Of a stretch of 64,000 bases of DNA, positions 24,634 to 32,823 are shown in pieces. Below the pieces are notes generated by a model, which did not search any database, was not told the origin of the DNA, and saw nothing but the letters and a program-made list of their open reading frames with translations. Position 1 is the first letter of the stretch; the number at the start of each line of letters is the position of its first letter. Source of the stretch: Sulfurimonas sp. (GTDB taxonomy: Bacteria > Campylobacterota > Campylobacteria > Campylobacterales > Sulfurimonadaceae); contig NZ_CP093397.1 in NCBI RefSeq assembly GCF_029027585.1, positions 1,039,405 to 1,103,404 of the forward strand, written 5' to 3'. The position numbers and the translations under genes are program-made.

Positions 24634-24822
24634 ATGCAAGACTTAGTTATAATACTTGTAATGACATTACCCATGTTACTCTTTAGTGTCTATCCTGGGC
24701 TTAAACTAGGCGATTATCTAGAAAAGAAGTATGCCATTGATGAAAGCACAAAAAGAAAAGTAATAATCAGCACAACCATTACTTTTACACTAACATTATC
24801 CTCTCTTTTATACTACCTATAA
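24634..24822 (+). CDS. Small membrane protein (62 aa)
   Basis: Two hydrophobic segments (about 3-24 and 44-62) are separated by a charged linker 'GDYLEKKYAIDESTKRK'. 'AAGG' lies about 10 bases before the ATG, and the FNR-type box at 24586 suggests oxygen- or nitrogen-oxide-dependent control. No family recognised. It lies just upstream of the nor/nir operon. Confidence 0.6.
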   Translation: MQDLVIILVMTLPMLLFSVYPGLKLGDYLEKKYAIDESTKRKVIISTTITFTLTLSSLLYYL

Positions 24823-24892
24823 ACTTTTCACTTGTTTCATAATGTTACATCAAATATAAAACTTTACTTAAATTTTAAATTAATCAAAAAAA

Positions 24893-24934
24893 TTGATATA
24901 AGTCAACTTATTTTAATCCAAATAGGAATAAAAT
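24893..24934 (+). promoter_or_regulatory. FNR/NNR-activated promoter of the nor-nir operon
   Basis: TTGATATAAGTCAA (24893-24906) is one base off the FNR/DNR consensus. TAAAAT (24929-24934) is a good -10, with its centre 32 bases downstream of the box centre. That places the box about 41-42 bases before the predicted start, the class II activator geometry. The first ORF starts at 24981 after 'AAGGAG'. Confidence 0.72.
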
Positions 24935-24980
24935 ACTATTTGATTCTGAAGAACTATATACTATACGAAGGAGATATAAA

Positions 24981-25307
24981 ATGATTGAAGAAGTTGTTAT
25001 GAGACAAGATATTCCTTTAGACGATTTTCTACCTATCTTTGTATCTTCTGCGCTTGTTATGGTATTTGGAGGATTCTATGTTGGTATATATACCGCTGTA
25101 AAAGTTAATTTACTCAAAAAATGGGCTATGCCTATCGCATACATATTTTGGATGTTAACTGCCTATTGTTTATATTTAATGGGAAGTTTAATGATGGTAG
25201 GCGAATTTACAGCGAAAGCATTAGTAGTTGCGGGGATTGGATTGTTTCTTCTTCCTCACGCAGTTTACTATATGCAACATCAAGTTCACGAAGAGAATGA
25301 ACATTGA
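24981..25307 (+). CDS. Unknown membrane protein of the nor operon
   Basis: The protein has 108 residues with three predicted membrane helices (about 15-40, 50-72, 80-98) and RBS 'GAAGGAGATATAAA' before the ATG. It is the first gene after the FNR-type promoter and 42 bases before norC. I do not recognise a named family. Position suggests a role in nitric oxide reductase assembly or function, comparable in place but not shown to be related to NorE-like accessory proteins. Confidence 0.7.
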   Translation: MIEEVVMRQDIPLDDFLPIFVSSALVMVFGGFYVGIYTAVKVNLLKKWAMPIAYIFWMLTAYCLYLMGSLMMVGEFTAKALVVAGIGLFLLPHAVYYMQHQVHEENEH

Positions 25308-25349
25308 TTTATTGTCATATATGTCAACAACAATTTTTAGGAGGTTACA

Positions 25350-26036
25350 GTGGCTAAAGTATCTGTATGGAGTGACAACCGTTTCTGGCAGCGTTCAGCA
25401 GCATGGATCACAGGGTTTGCAGCAGTACTACTTATTTGGTTAACATTTGACACAGCGGGTCAAATAGCAATGGGTACTGATGAAGATTTAAAAAATGGCG
25501 TAACTAAAAGGGTTCCAGGACCTACGGTTATAAACTATAAAATTACTTACGAAATGAGTACATCGCGTGGGCACGAAGTGCCAATCATTGGTGGTAACGA
25601 TGGTAAAGGGATGTCTTTATTTCAAGAAAAAGAAAAGTTTTTTGGAAGAGATGACTGGACTGAGGAAGAAGCAGGTGCTTTACTTCACTTAGGTAAACTA
25701 GGTTCTCAAACTAAAAACTGTATGAACTGTCATACGCTTCTTGGAAATGGTGCATACTATGCTCCAGACTTAACAAAAGCTTGGTTAGATCCAGCATGGG
25801 GACCAGAAGGTTCTATGCAGGCTATGACTGGTAAAGATACAAAAGAAGAAGCAATGGCGGAGTTTTTACAACATCCATCAACTTATCCTACTCATGCTCG
25901 TATGATGCCAAATCTTGGTATTACTGCTGCAGAGGCTAAAGGTTTAGTTGTTTTCTTGAAACATATGTCATCAATTGATACTAATGGTTTCCCAAGAAAC
26001 TTCGGAAAAATCAAAGGAGCAGTTCATGGCAAGTAA
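25350..26036 (+). CDS. norC: Nitric oxide reductase subunit C (cytochrome c)
   Basis: The protein has 228 residues from GTG with 'AGGAGG' five bases upstream. One N-terminal membrane anchor (about 12-32) is followed by a periplasmic cytochrome c domain with heme motif CMNCH in 'KNCMNCHTLLGNGAYYAPDLT' and an axial Met in 'ARMMPNLG'. NorC passes electrons to NorB for 2 NO -> N2O. At about 228 residues it is longer than the usual 150, with an extra segment before the heme domain ('GHEVPIIGGNDGKGMSLFQE'). norB overlaps its 3' end. Confidence 0.93.
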   Translation: MAKVSVWSDNRFWQRSAAWITGFAAVLLIWLTFDTAGQIAMGTDEDLKNGVTKRVPGPTVINYKITYEMSTSRGHEVPIIGGNDGKGMSLFQEKEKFFGRDDWTEEEAGALLHLGKLGSQTKNCMNCHTLLGNGAYYAPDLTKAWLDPAWGPEGSMQAMTGKDTKEEAMAEFLQHPSTYPTHARMMPNLGITAAEAKGLVVFLKHMSSIDTNGFPRNFGKIKGAVHGK

Positions 26037-27459
26037 ATTTTTAACAGGTGTAGGAAGTGAGTCTAAGCAATTAGCAACATGGTACTTTACCTTTGCATTT
26101 ATCCTTTTTGGAGCACAATTATTATTTGGTCTAGTTGCAGCGATTCAATATGTAATGCCAGGTTTCTTATTTGAGTTACTTGACTTTTCTGTTGCTAGAA
26201 TGTTACACATTAATGCGCTAGTTGTTTGGATGGTTTTTGCAATGTTTGGTTCAGTTTATTGGTTATTACCTGATGAAACTGGAATCGAAACTGTTGGTAT
26301 TAAAATTGGTAAACTATTATACTGGGTATTTGTAGCAGCTATCGTTGTTGTTATCTTAGTATATTTATTTATTCAAGTTGGACCTGCAGATGAAATGTCA
26401 ATTTGGTTTATTCATGAGGGTCGTGAGTATATCGAGGCTCCAAGATGGGCTGACTTCGGTATCGTTGTAGTTGCTCTTGGATTTGTTGCTAATCTTTTCT
26501 TAACAGGAATGAAAGGTAACCGTTCAGGTATCGTTACAGTTCTTATGGCAGATATGATTGCTTTTGCTGGTCTTTACTTAGCAGGTATGTTCTTTACAGA
26601 TAATATCTCTGTTGATCAGTACTGGTGGTGGTGGGTAATTCACTTATGGGTTGAGGCTACTTGGGAAGTTTTCGTTGGTGCGATTGCTGCTTATGGTCTT
26701 ATCACTATGATTGGAGCATCTCGTAAAGTTGTTGAAATGTGGTTATGGATTGAAGTAGCAATGCTATTTGGTTCAGGGATACTTGGTATCGGACATCACT
26801 ATTTCTGGATTGGTACACCTGAGTACTGGTGGGAAATCGGAGCATTATTTAGTGCGCTAGAACCTTTACCACTTGTTGCTATGTTTATTCATGTTATGTA
26901 TGACTGGGGTAAACAACAAGGAAAACAAGCTGCTTCTGGAAGTGTTGAATCAGTTGTAAACAACCAACCTGCTTTTGTATGGTTTTGGATGAATGCATTT
27001 GGTAACTTCTTAGGTGCTGGTGTTTGGGGATTCTTCCACACATTACCACAAGTAAATCTTTATACACACGGTACACAGTTTACATCTGCTCACGGACACC
27101 TTGCGTTCTTTGGTGCTTATGCAACTATTCTTATCGGTATGATGTATCTTGCTATTCAAGGTACAAATGGTATTAAAATTATGAAAAATACAAAGTCTTC
27201 TATTATTGCACTTAGCTTAATAGTTGGTGGTGTTATGGGTATGACTGTTGCGCTTACTATTGCTGGTTATGTTCAAGTTCTTGTTTCTCGTGCTCAAATG
27301 GGTGCTACATGGGCAGGTTACTTTGACGGACAAAGTGGTATGTGGTTTGCACAAGCTATGGATTGGAGATTAGTTATGGGTCTTGTGACTTTTACAGGTT
27401 TCTTATTCCTAGCTAAAGATTTCTTAAGTACTGGCAAAAGCCAAGTACATATAAGATAA
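26026..27459 (+). CDS. norB: Nitric oxide reductase subunit B
   Basis: The protein has 477 residues from ATG 26026, chosen over an upstream ATG at 25975 that lies inside norC. It is a heme-copper-oxidase superfamily protein with about 12 membrane helices. Visible features include 'RMLHINALVVWMVFAMFGSVYWLLPDE' (low-spin heme His), 'HLWVEATWEVFVGAIAAY' (active-site His and Glu), 'GIGHHYFWIG' (two metal His) and 'FTSAHGHLAFFGAYA' (heme b3/b ligands). It forms cNOR with NorC and detoxifies or respires NO. It overlaps norC by 11 bases. Confidence 0.95.
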   Translation: MASKFLTGVGSESKQLATWYFTFAFILFGAQLLFGLVAAIQYVMPGFLFELLDFSVARMLHINALVVWMVFAMFGSVYWLLPDETGIETVGIKIGKLLYWVFVAAIVVVILVYLFIQVGPADEMSIWFIHEGREYIEAPRWADFGIVVVALGFVANLFLTGMKGNRSGIVTVLMADMIAFAGLYLAGMFFTDNISVDQYWWWWVIHLWVEATWEVFVGAIAAYGLITMIGASRKVVEMWLWIEVAMLFGSGILGIGHHYFWIGTPEYWWEIGALFSALEPLPLVAMFIHVMYDWGKQQGKQAASGSVESVVNNQPAFVWFWMNAFGNFLGAGVWGFFHTLPQVNLYTHGTQFTSAHGHLAFFGAYATILIGMMYLAIQGTNGIKIMKNTKSSIIALSLIVGGVMGMTVALTIAGYVQVLVSRAQMGATWAGYFDGQSGMWFAQAMDWRLVMGLVTFTGFLFLAKDFLSTGKSQVHIR

Positions 27460-27470
27460 GGAGATAAAAA

Positions 27471-27623
27471 ATGTTTGAACCTTTTACAGATGTAGTACCA
27501 AGTTTTTTTGGTATGTTAAATCAAGGTCCGTTAACTCTTACTATCTTTCTTCACACTGTTATCATACTTCCAATGATTTGGATTTATAAACAAGAGAAAG
27601 CTCGTTTAGAGAGTGAAAGTTAA
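27471..27623 (+). CDS. Small membrane protein (50 aa) between norB and nirS
   Basis: The ORF has 50 codons from ATG 27471 with RBS 'AAGGAG' seven bases upstream and 11 bases after the norB stop. It encodes 'MFEPFTDVVPSFFGMLNQG...', one hydrophobic helix with 'LTIFLHTVIILPMIWIYK', and a short charged tail. No family known to me. Its place inside the nor-nir operon suggests an accessory subunit of NOR or a cytochrome anchor, similar in size to CcoQ-type peptides. Confidence 0.7.
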   Translation: MFEPFTDVVPSFFGMLNQGPLTLTIFLHTVIILPMIWIYKQEKARLESES

Positions 27624-27639
27624 TATCGACTAGTCGGCG

Positions 27640-27654
27640 GGCCACTTTGTGGCC
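27640..27654 (+). other. Hairpin in the leader of nirS
   Basis: GGCCAC (27640-27645) and GTGGCC (27649-27654) form a 6-bp GC-only stem with loop TTT between the 50-aa gene and nirS. No T-run follows, so it is more likely an mRNA processing or stability element than a terminator. No separate FNR box is seen ahead of nirS. Confidence 0.5.
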
Positions 27655-27683
27655 GCTGTATCTTAATTTAAAGGAAGAATAAA

Positions 27684-29324
27684 ATGAGATTAAACAAATT
27701 AGTTATGTCAGTTGCTGCTTTAGCAGTAGTTAGTTCAGGTTTATTTGCTGGAACATCTAACATGGATGTTGAAAAAGTATTTGAGAAAGAGTGTCAAGGT
27801 TGTCACGGTCCAAATCACGAAGGTGGTGTTGGTTCTGATTTACGCCCTGGTGTAATCGCCAAGAAAAATGCTTATACACTATCAGAAACTATTCTTAATG
27901 GTGCTCCTGGTACAGCAATGCCAGAGTTTAAAGAAAAATTTTCTAAAGACGACGCTGATAAAATGGTTGATTATCTTCAACATTTTAAAGGTAAAAAAAT
28001 GGGTGTTCTTACAATGGACGCTGTTAAAGCTGGGTGGAAGCCTTTAAATGACAGAATGGCATTTTTCAAAAAATATCCACATGCTGTAGATGTTAAGAAA
28101 AATACTGATATCTGTTTCGTAACAGAAAGAGATGCGGAAAGAGTTGCATTTGTTGATGGTACTTCAGGTAAGATTTTATCTAAGCACCCTGCTGGTTTTG
28201 CTGTACATGTTACAGTAACTAACAAGCGTCAACCTCGTTATGCTTACTCGATCTCTCGTTCAGGTTTAGTAACAATGTTCGACCTTAACACTCCAGGTCA
28301 ACAAAAAATTGCTCAGATCCAAGTTGGTTCTGATTCTCGTGGTCTTGCAGTTTCTCCAGATGGTAAATACCTAATGGCAGGAAACTATGTTCCAGGTGGA
28401 GCAATTCTTATGGATGCTATGACTCTTGAGCCATTAAAAGTATATCCAACTTCAAGCGTTATTGATATTGATGGTAACATCGGTTCTTCTCGTGTAGCTG
28501 GTATTTTTGATACTCCATATGGTCCATATATTGCATTTGCACTTAAAGATGGTGGACATGTATATATCATAGATTATTCTAAACCAGGATTCCCAATCGT
28601 TGGTGATATTCCAAATATTGGTAAAATTCTTCATGATGGTTTCTTAAATGAAGGTAAAGAGATTGGTAGATATTTATTTATCGCTTCTCAAGGTTCTGAT
28701 GTTATCGGTGTAGTTGATTTTAAAACTAAATCTTTAGTTACTAAAATCTATACAGGTCCTTCAGCTAAGCCACATCCAGGTCAAGGTTCTTCATGGTACA
28801 ATGAGCATTTAGGTCAACAACTTGGTGCTACTGTTAACATGAATCTTGGTCAAGTTACTATTTGGGATGACAACTTTGATGTAATCCGTCAGATTCCTAC
28901 AGGTGGTGGTGGATTATTCATCGGTACTTCTGAGCACACTCCATTCCTATGGGCTGATAATGTTCTTGGTGGATCTTCTAACTGGAACAAAGTTCACTTA
29001 ATTAACAAGCAAACTTTAGAGTTAGATAGAATCATTACTGTTGGTACTACAAAAGGTACTGTTACAGATCCTGTAACTCACAAAGTTCTTTACAAGTGGA
29101 ATGTTCCAACTGTAAAAAATGCTAAAGGTAAAGCTATTACTCCTAGAATCCTTCACGCTGAGCCAGCTAATCACGGTCACTGGACTATGATTTCTGAGTG
29201 GAATTGTGGAAGAATTGGTATCTATGAAGCTAAAACTGGTAAATTTGTTAAATATATCAAAGGTTTAACAACTCCTACTTTTACTTACTCTATCGAGCAT
29301 AGACAAACTATTCCAGGTGCTTAA
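27684..29324 (+). CDS. nirS: Cytochrome cd1 nitrite reductase
   Basis: The protein has 546 residues with a signal peptide (1-22, 'SSGLFA'). The N-terminal cytochrome c domain has heme motif CQGCH (about 37-41) and 'GAPGTAMPEF'. The C-terminal eight-bladed heme d1 propeller (about 115-546) carries 'SRSGLVTMFDL', 'GGSSNWNKVHLIN', 'HAEPANHGHWTMISEW' and 'HRQTIPGA'. It reduces nitrite to NO in the periplasm, with NorCB upstream removing the NO. RBS 'AAGGAAG' precedes the ATG. Confidence 0.96.
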   Translation: MRLNKLVMSVAALAVVSSGLFAGTSNMDVEKVFEKECQGCHGPNHEGGVGSDLRPGVIAKKNAYTLSETILNGAPGTAMPEFKEKFSKDDADKMVDYLQHFKGKKMGVLTMDAVKAGWKPLNDRMAFFKKYPHAVDVKKNTDICFVTERDAERVAFVDGTSGKILSKHPAGFAVHVTVTNKRQPRYAYSISRSGLVTMFDLNTPGQQKIAQIQVGSDSRGLAVSPDGKYLMAGNYVPGGAILMDAMTLEPLKVYPTSSVIDIDGNIGSSRVAGIFDTPYGPYIAFALKDGGHVYIIDYSKPGFPIVGDIPNIGKILHDGFLNEGKEIGRYLFIASQGSDVIGVVDFKTKSLVTKIYTGPSAKPHPGQGSSWYNEHLGQQLGATVNMNLGQVTIWDDNFDVIRQIPTGGGGLFIGTSEHTPFLWADNVLGGSSNWNKVHLINKQTLELDRIITVGTTKGTVTDPVTHKVLYKWNVPTVKNAKGKAITPRILHAEPANHGHWTMISEWNCGRIGIYEAKTGKFVKYIKGLTTPTFTYSIEHRQTIPGA

Positions 29325-29337
29325 TCGCGTCTAGATT

Positions 29338-29359
29338 ATTTTCCCCTCTCGGGGAAAAT
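29338..29359 (+). terminator. Terminator after nirS
   Basis: A 9-bp perfect stem ATTTTCCCC / GGGGAAAAT with loop TCTC begins 14 bases after the nirS stop. It ends the nor-nir transcript or attenuates into the heme d1 genes. Confidence 0.78.
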
Positions 29360-29477
29360 CTTACAACTTTCAAACCTTCAAATTTTAAACTAATTTTAAA
29401 TTTTATTTTTCTTGATTTATAACGCTTTATAAAAAGTTTTTTTTTGCTAAAATGATGCATTAAAAATAGAGGTCTAG

Positions 29478-29783
29478 ATGAAAAAAATATACTTATTACT
29501 TTTAACACTCTGTTTCTCACTTCAAGCCAATGATTTAGATGGTAAAAAAGTCTTTGAAACTTACTGCTGGGGTTGTCATCATCAAACTGCTGTTGCCTTT
29601 GGTCCTCCTTTTACAGAGATTGCAAACAAACGTACAAAAGAAGAAATTCAAGCTTACATTATAGAACCAAAGGCAATGTATAAAGCTTTTGGCTACAAAC
29701 GAACTGTTATGACAAAACTAAAATTAAACGATAAAGAGATAAATGCTATTAGTGATTATATTCTCTCTTACAAAGGTAAATAA
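29478..29783 (+). CDS. Small periplasmic cytochrome c (NirC-like)
   Basis: The protein has 101 residues with a signal peptide (1-17, 'SLQA'), one heme motif CWGCH in 'ETYCWGCHHQT' and a possible axial Met in 'RTVMTKLKL'. It lies directly before nirJ (1-base overlap), so a role like NirC, electron transfer to NirS or heme d1 maturation, is likely. The sequence alone cannot distinguish this from another class I cytochrome. Confidence 0.8.
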   Translation: MKKIYLLLLTLCFSLQANDLDGKKVFETYCWGCHHQTAVAFGPPFTEIANKRTKEEIQAYIIEPKAMYKAFGYKRTVMTKLKLNDKEINAISDYILSYKGK

Positions 29784-30904
29784 TGTTTAGACTATCAAAT
29801 CTTATATCTTCAGTAGTTGAAGATAAAAAAGAGAGGGTTTTAGATGGTAGCATCGCTATTTGGAACTTTACAAACCGCTGTAATCTATCTTGTCTTCACT
29901 GTTACTCAAAATCAACTTTAGATGAAGTTGATACACTTACGACTGAGCAAATCAAAAAAACAATTTTACAAATGAAAGAAAATGGAGTGAAATTTATTAT
30001 TTTTTCAGGGGGAGAACCCTTAACAAGAAAAGATTTATTTGAGATAGCTAACTTTTGTAAAGAAAATGGAATCATTACTTACCTTTCAAGTAATGGACTT
30101 TACTTTACAAAAGGCAATGTACAACGAATAGTAGATACTTTTAACTATGTCGGAGTGAGCATAGATGGCGACGAACCTACGCATGATTATTTTCGTGGCT
30201 TAAAAGGTGCATTTGTCGAAACACTAAAGGCTGTTCAGTTAGCAAATGCCACAGGAGCAAAAGTAGGTATTCGCTTTACTATGACAAAAGATACTATTAA
30301 TTCTTTAGAATATATCTTTGACTTAGCAGAAAAAGAAAATATCCCGAAAATTTATATCTCTCATCTAGTCTATTCAGGACGAGGTTTAGATAACTTAGAA
30401 ATGGATCTTTCTAAAGAACAAAGAAGAAAAGCAGTTGAGTTTATACTTAAAAAAGCGTTTGAATATTATGAAACAGGTCGAGATATTGAGATAGTAACTG
30501 GAAACATGGAGATGGACGCTGTTTTATTTTTAAATGAATTTGCATCTAGATATCCAGAGCTAAAAGAAACTATGAGAAAAAGACTTGTATCTTGGGGTGG
30601 TAATTCTGCTGGTAGAAAACTGCTAAATATAAATAGCGAAGGCGATGTAAGACCTGACCCATTTTTTCCACTTACTGTTGGAAATATAATAGAAGAAGAT
30701 TTTGGCGATATTTGGCAAAAAGGCGAATTACTAGACAAGTTAAGAATTCACCCAAGAAAACATATAAGTGGCATCTGTACCTCTTGTGAACAACTTGATA
30801 TTTGTAATGGTGGCTCAAGAGCAAGAGCTTATGCGATAACTGGTGATTTGTGGAGTGAAGACCCATCTTGTTATTTAAGTGAATCAGAAAGAAAGAGAGA
30901 TTAA
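29783..30904 (+). CDS. nirJ: Radical SAM heme d1 biosynthesis protein NirJ
   Basis: The protein has 373 residues. The radical SAM cluster motif is 'CNLSCLHC' (C33, C37, C40), with 'FSGGEPLTRKDLFEI' for SAM binding and a C-terminal SPASM-like cluster region 'CTSCEQLDICNGGSRARAY...CYL'. NirJ removes propionate side chains of didecarboxysiroheme during heme d1 synthesis. Downstream nirF and nirE support this. The decarboxylase genes nirD/L/G/H are not in the window. Confidence 0.9.
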   Translation: MFRLSNLISSVVEDKKERVLDGSIAIWNFTNRCNLSCLHCYSKSTLDEVDTLTTEQIKKTILQMKENGVKFIIFSGGEPLTRKDLFEIANFCKENGIITYLSSNGLYFTKGNVQRIVDTFNYVGVSIDGDEPTHDYFRGLKGAFVETLKAVQLANATGAKVGIRFTMTKDTINSLEYIFDLAEKENIPKIYISHLVYSGRGLDNLEMDLSKEQRRKAVEFILKKAFEYYETGRDIEIVTGNMEMDAVLFLNEFASRYPELKETMRKRLVSWGGNSAGRKLLNINSEGDVRPDPFFPLTVGNIIEEDFGDIWQKGELLDKLRIHPRKHISGICTSCEQLDICNGGSRARAYAITGDLWSEDPSCYLSESERKRD

Positions 30905-30943
30905 TGATGATAAGAACTAAAGTTCAATACAGGGAGGCACTAA

Positions 30944-32083
30944 ATGCCGAGTCTTAAAAAAATATTATTTAGTACAATAATTACAGCCTTAGCTTTTGTT
31001 AGCTTAGATGCAAAAGGTGTAAACCCAATAACTGCTATGCTTAACACAGATGAAAAAATATTTGTTGTTGAGAGAGAGAGTGAATCTTTAGCAATCATAG
31101 AAAAAGGTTTAACAAGAGGTCATTTAGTTGGAATGCACAACATGAATCATGGTGTTGTAAAGTTTGAAGGCAAAGATGGTTATGTTATAAGTAGAGATGG
31201 CTGGGTTGTAAAATTTGACCCAGAAAAAGAGGTTATTGTAAAAGAGTTAAAGACTAGTGACAGTGCTATTGGCTTTACTATAACTAAAAACTTTCTTGCT
31301 GTTGCAAACTACGCTAAAAAAAGTGTAGATATTTTAGATAGAGATTTAAATCCTTTACAATCATTCCAAACAGGCTCAAAAAATGTTGGTATTAAAACTT
31401 ATAAAAACTACTTAATTTTTTCACAAATGGACAATGATAAAATCACAGTTTTAAGAGATATAAACTACGGCAAAGGACTTCCTAAATTTGTAATTCATAA
31501 AGAGTTTGAAGATGTTGGGGTTATGCCTTTTGATGCAATGATAAAAGACAATAACTTTATAACAGGATTTTTTCAAAGTCCTTTCTTTGGTGTCGTAAAT
31601 TTAGACACAATGAAATACTCTAAAATTAAAATCCTTCTTGAAGATAGAAAACCTGTTTTAAAAGTACCTCATTTTGGTTTTTGGAGTATTGGTGCTGGAT
31701 ATGTATTTATCCCTGCAGTTGGGAATAATAAGGTTTTAGTTTATACACCTGACTTTAAATTTGTAAAAAATATAACAACTGAGGGATTACCAGTTTTTAC
31801 AGCTCTTTCTCCAGATAAGAAATACCTAGCAGTCACTTTTAGTGGTAAAAAATTTCCTGTTATTCAAATCATAGATACAGCAACATTAAAAATCATAAAA
31901 CGATTTGAATTTAATGGTAAAGTTTTACATGTTAGATGGTCAAATGTCAGACCAAATCTTTATGTATCAGTTAACGATGCTAATAAAGTTGCTGTTATAA
32001 ATACAAATAGTTGGTACTTAAGCAGAGAGATGTTCAATATTAAAAAACCATCTGGTATATTTATATACGAAGGGAAAAAATAA
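30944..32083 (+). CDS. nirF: Heme d1 biosynthesis protein NirF
   Basis: The protein has 379 residues with a signal peptide (about 1-23, 'FVSLDAKG') and a cytochrome d1-type beta-propeller without the c domain: 'IFVVERESESLAIIEKG', 'GYVISRDGWVVKFDPEKE' and 'PFFGVVNLDTMKYSKI'. NirF is a periplasmic d1-like protein acting late in heme d1 synthesis. Its stop overlaps the nirE start by one base (TAATG). Confidence 0.88.
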   Translation: MPSLKKILFSTIITALAFVSLDAKGVNPITAMLNTDEKIFVVERESESLAIIEKGLTRGHLVGMHNMNHGVVKFEGKDGYVISRDGWVVKFDPEKEVIVKELKTSDSAIGFTITKNFLAVANYAKKSVDILDRDLNPLQSFQTGSKNVGIKTYKNYLIFSQMDNDKITVLRDINYGKGLPKFVIHKEFEDVGVMPFDAMIKDNNFITGFFQSPFFGVVNLDTMKYSKIKILLEDRKPVLKVPHFGFWSIGAGYVFIPAVGNNKVLVYTPDFKFVKNITTEGLPVFTALSPDKKYLAVTFSGKKFPVIQIIDTATLKIIKRFEFNGKVLHVRWSNVRPNLYVSVNDANKVAVINTNSWYLSREMFNIKKPSGIFIYEGKK

Positions 32084-32823
32084 TGGGTAAGGTATATTTA
32101 ACAGGAGCAGGTCCTGGCGATATCGAGCTACTAACTATTAAAGCACTTAGAGTAATTAAAGAAGCTGATGTTATTATTTACGATCGTTTAGCAAACCCTG
32201 ACATTTTAGAAGAAGCAAAAAATGGCTGTGAGTTTGTCTATGTTGGCAAAGAAGATGGAAGGCATATTGTTCCACAAGACGATATAAATGAAGTCATCTA
32301 TCAAAACGCTTTAAAATATAAAAATGTTGTCCGCTTAAAGGGTGGTGACCCTTTTGTATTTGGTCGTGGAGGAGAAGAAGCCCTTTATCTTTTACAAAGA
32401 AATGTAAAGTTTGAAATCATTCCAGGTATAACTTCTGCTATTTCTGCTCCTGCTTATGCTGGGATTCCTGTAACTCATAGAGGAATTGCAGTAAGTTTTA
32501 GAGTTGTTACGGGACATGAGTCACCAAACAAAAAAGTATCTCAGATTCCATGGGAAACTTTTAAAACAGATGACACTATTATCTTTTTGATGGGGCTTCA
32601 TAATCTACCCAAAATAAGTAAAAAACTTATAGAAATTGGAAAGTCTAGTGACTTTCCTGTTGCCGTTATTTCTAAAGGAACTACAAAAGAGCAAATCGTT
32701 GTAGTTGGAACATTAGAAAATATTGTCCAAAAAGCTAAAGGTATTCCTACTCCAGCACTCATCGTTGTTGGTCGTGTAGTTGAACTTAGAGAACAACTAA
32801 AGTGGTTTGAGGATAATGCCTAA
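32083..32823 (+). CDS. nirE: Uroporphyrinogen-III C-methyltransferase (NirE/CobA type)
   Basis: The protein has 246 residues with class III SAM methyltransferase motifs: 'VYLTGAGPGDIELLTIKALR' start, 'VIIYDRLANPDIL', 'RLKGGDPFVFGRGGEE', 'GITSAISAPAYAGIPVTHRG' and 'PALIVVGRVV'. It makes precorrin-2, the first step towards heme d1 and siroheme. No CysG dehydrogenase/chelatase part is present. Its place after nirJ-nirF argues for NirE, although it could also serve cobalamin or siroheme synthesis. Confidence 0.9.
   Translation: MGKVYLTGAGPGDIELLTIKALRVIKEADVIIYDRLANPDILEEAKNGCEFVYVGKEDGRHIVPQDDINEVIYQNALKYKNVVRLKGGDPFVFGRGGEEALYLLQRNVKFEIIPGITSAISAPAYAGIPVTHRGIAVSFRVVTGHESPNKKVSQIPWETFKTDDTIIFLMGLHNLPKISKKLIEIGKSSDFPVAVISKGTTKEQIVVVGTLENIVQKAKGIPTPALIVVGRVVELREQLKWFEDNA

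Noticed and set aside
25228..25443. ORF spanning the gap before norC
   Set aside because: It overlaps the 108-aa protein and norC in another frame; norC has its own strong AGGAGG RBS.
25975..26025. Longer N-terminus for norB
   Set aside because: It would lie inside norC; the ATG at 26026 gives the normal NorB start.
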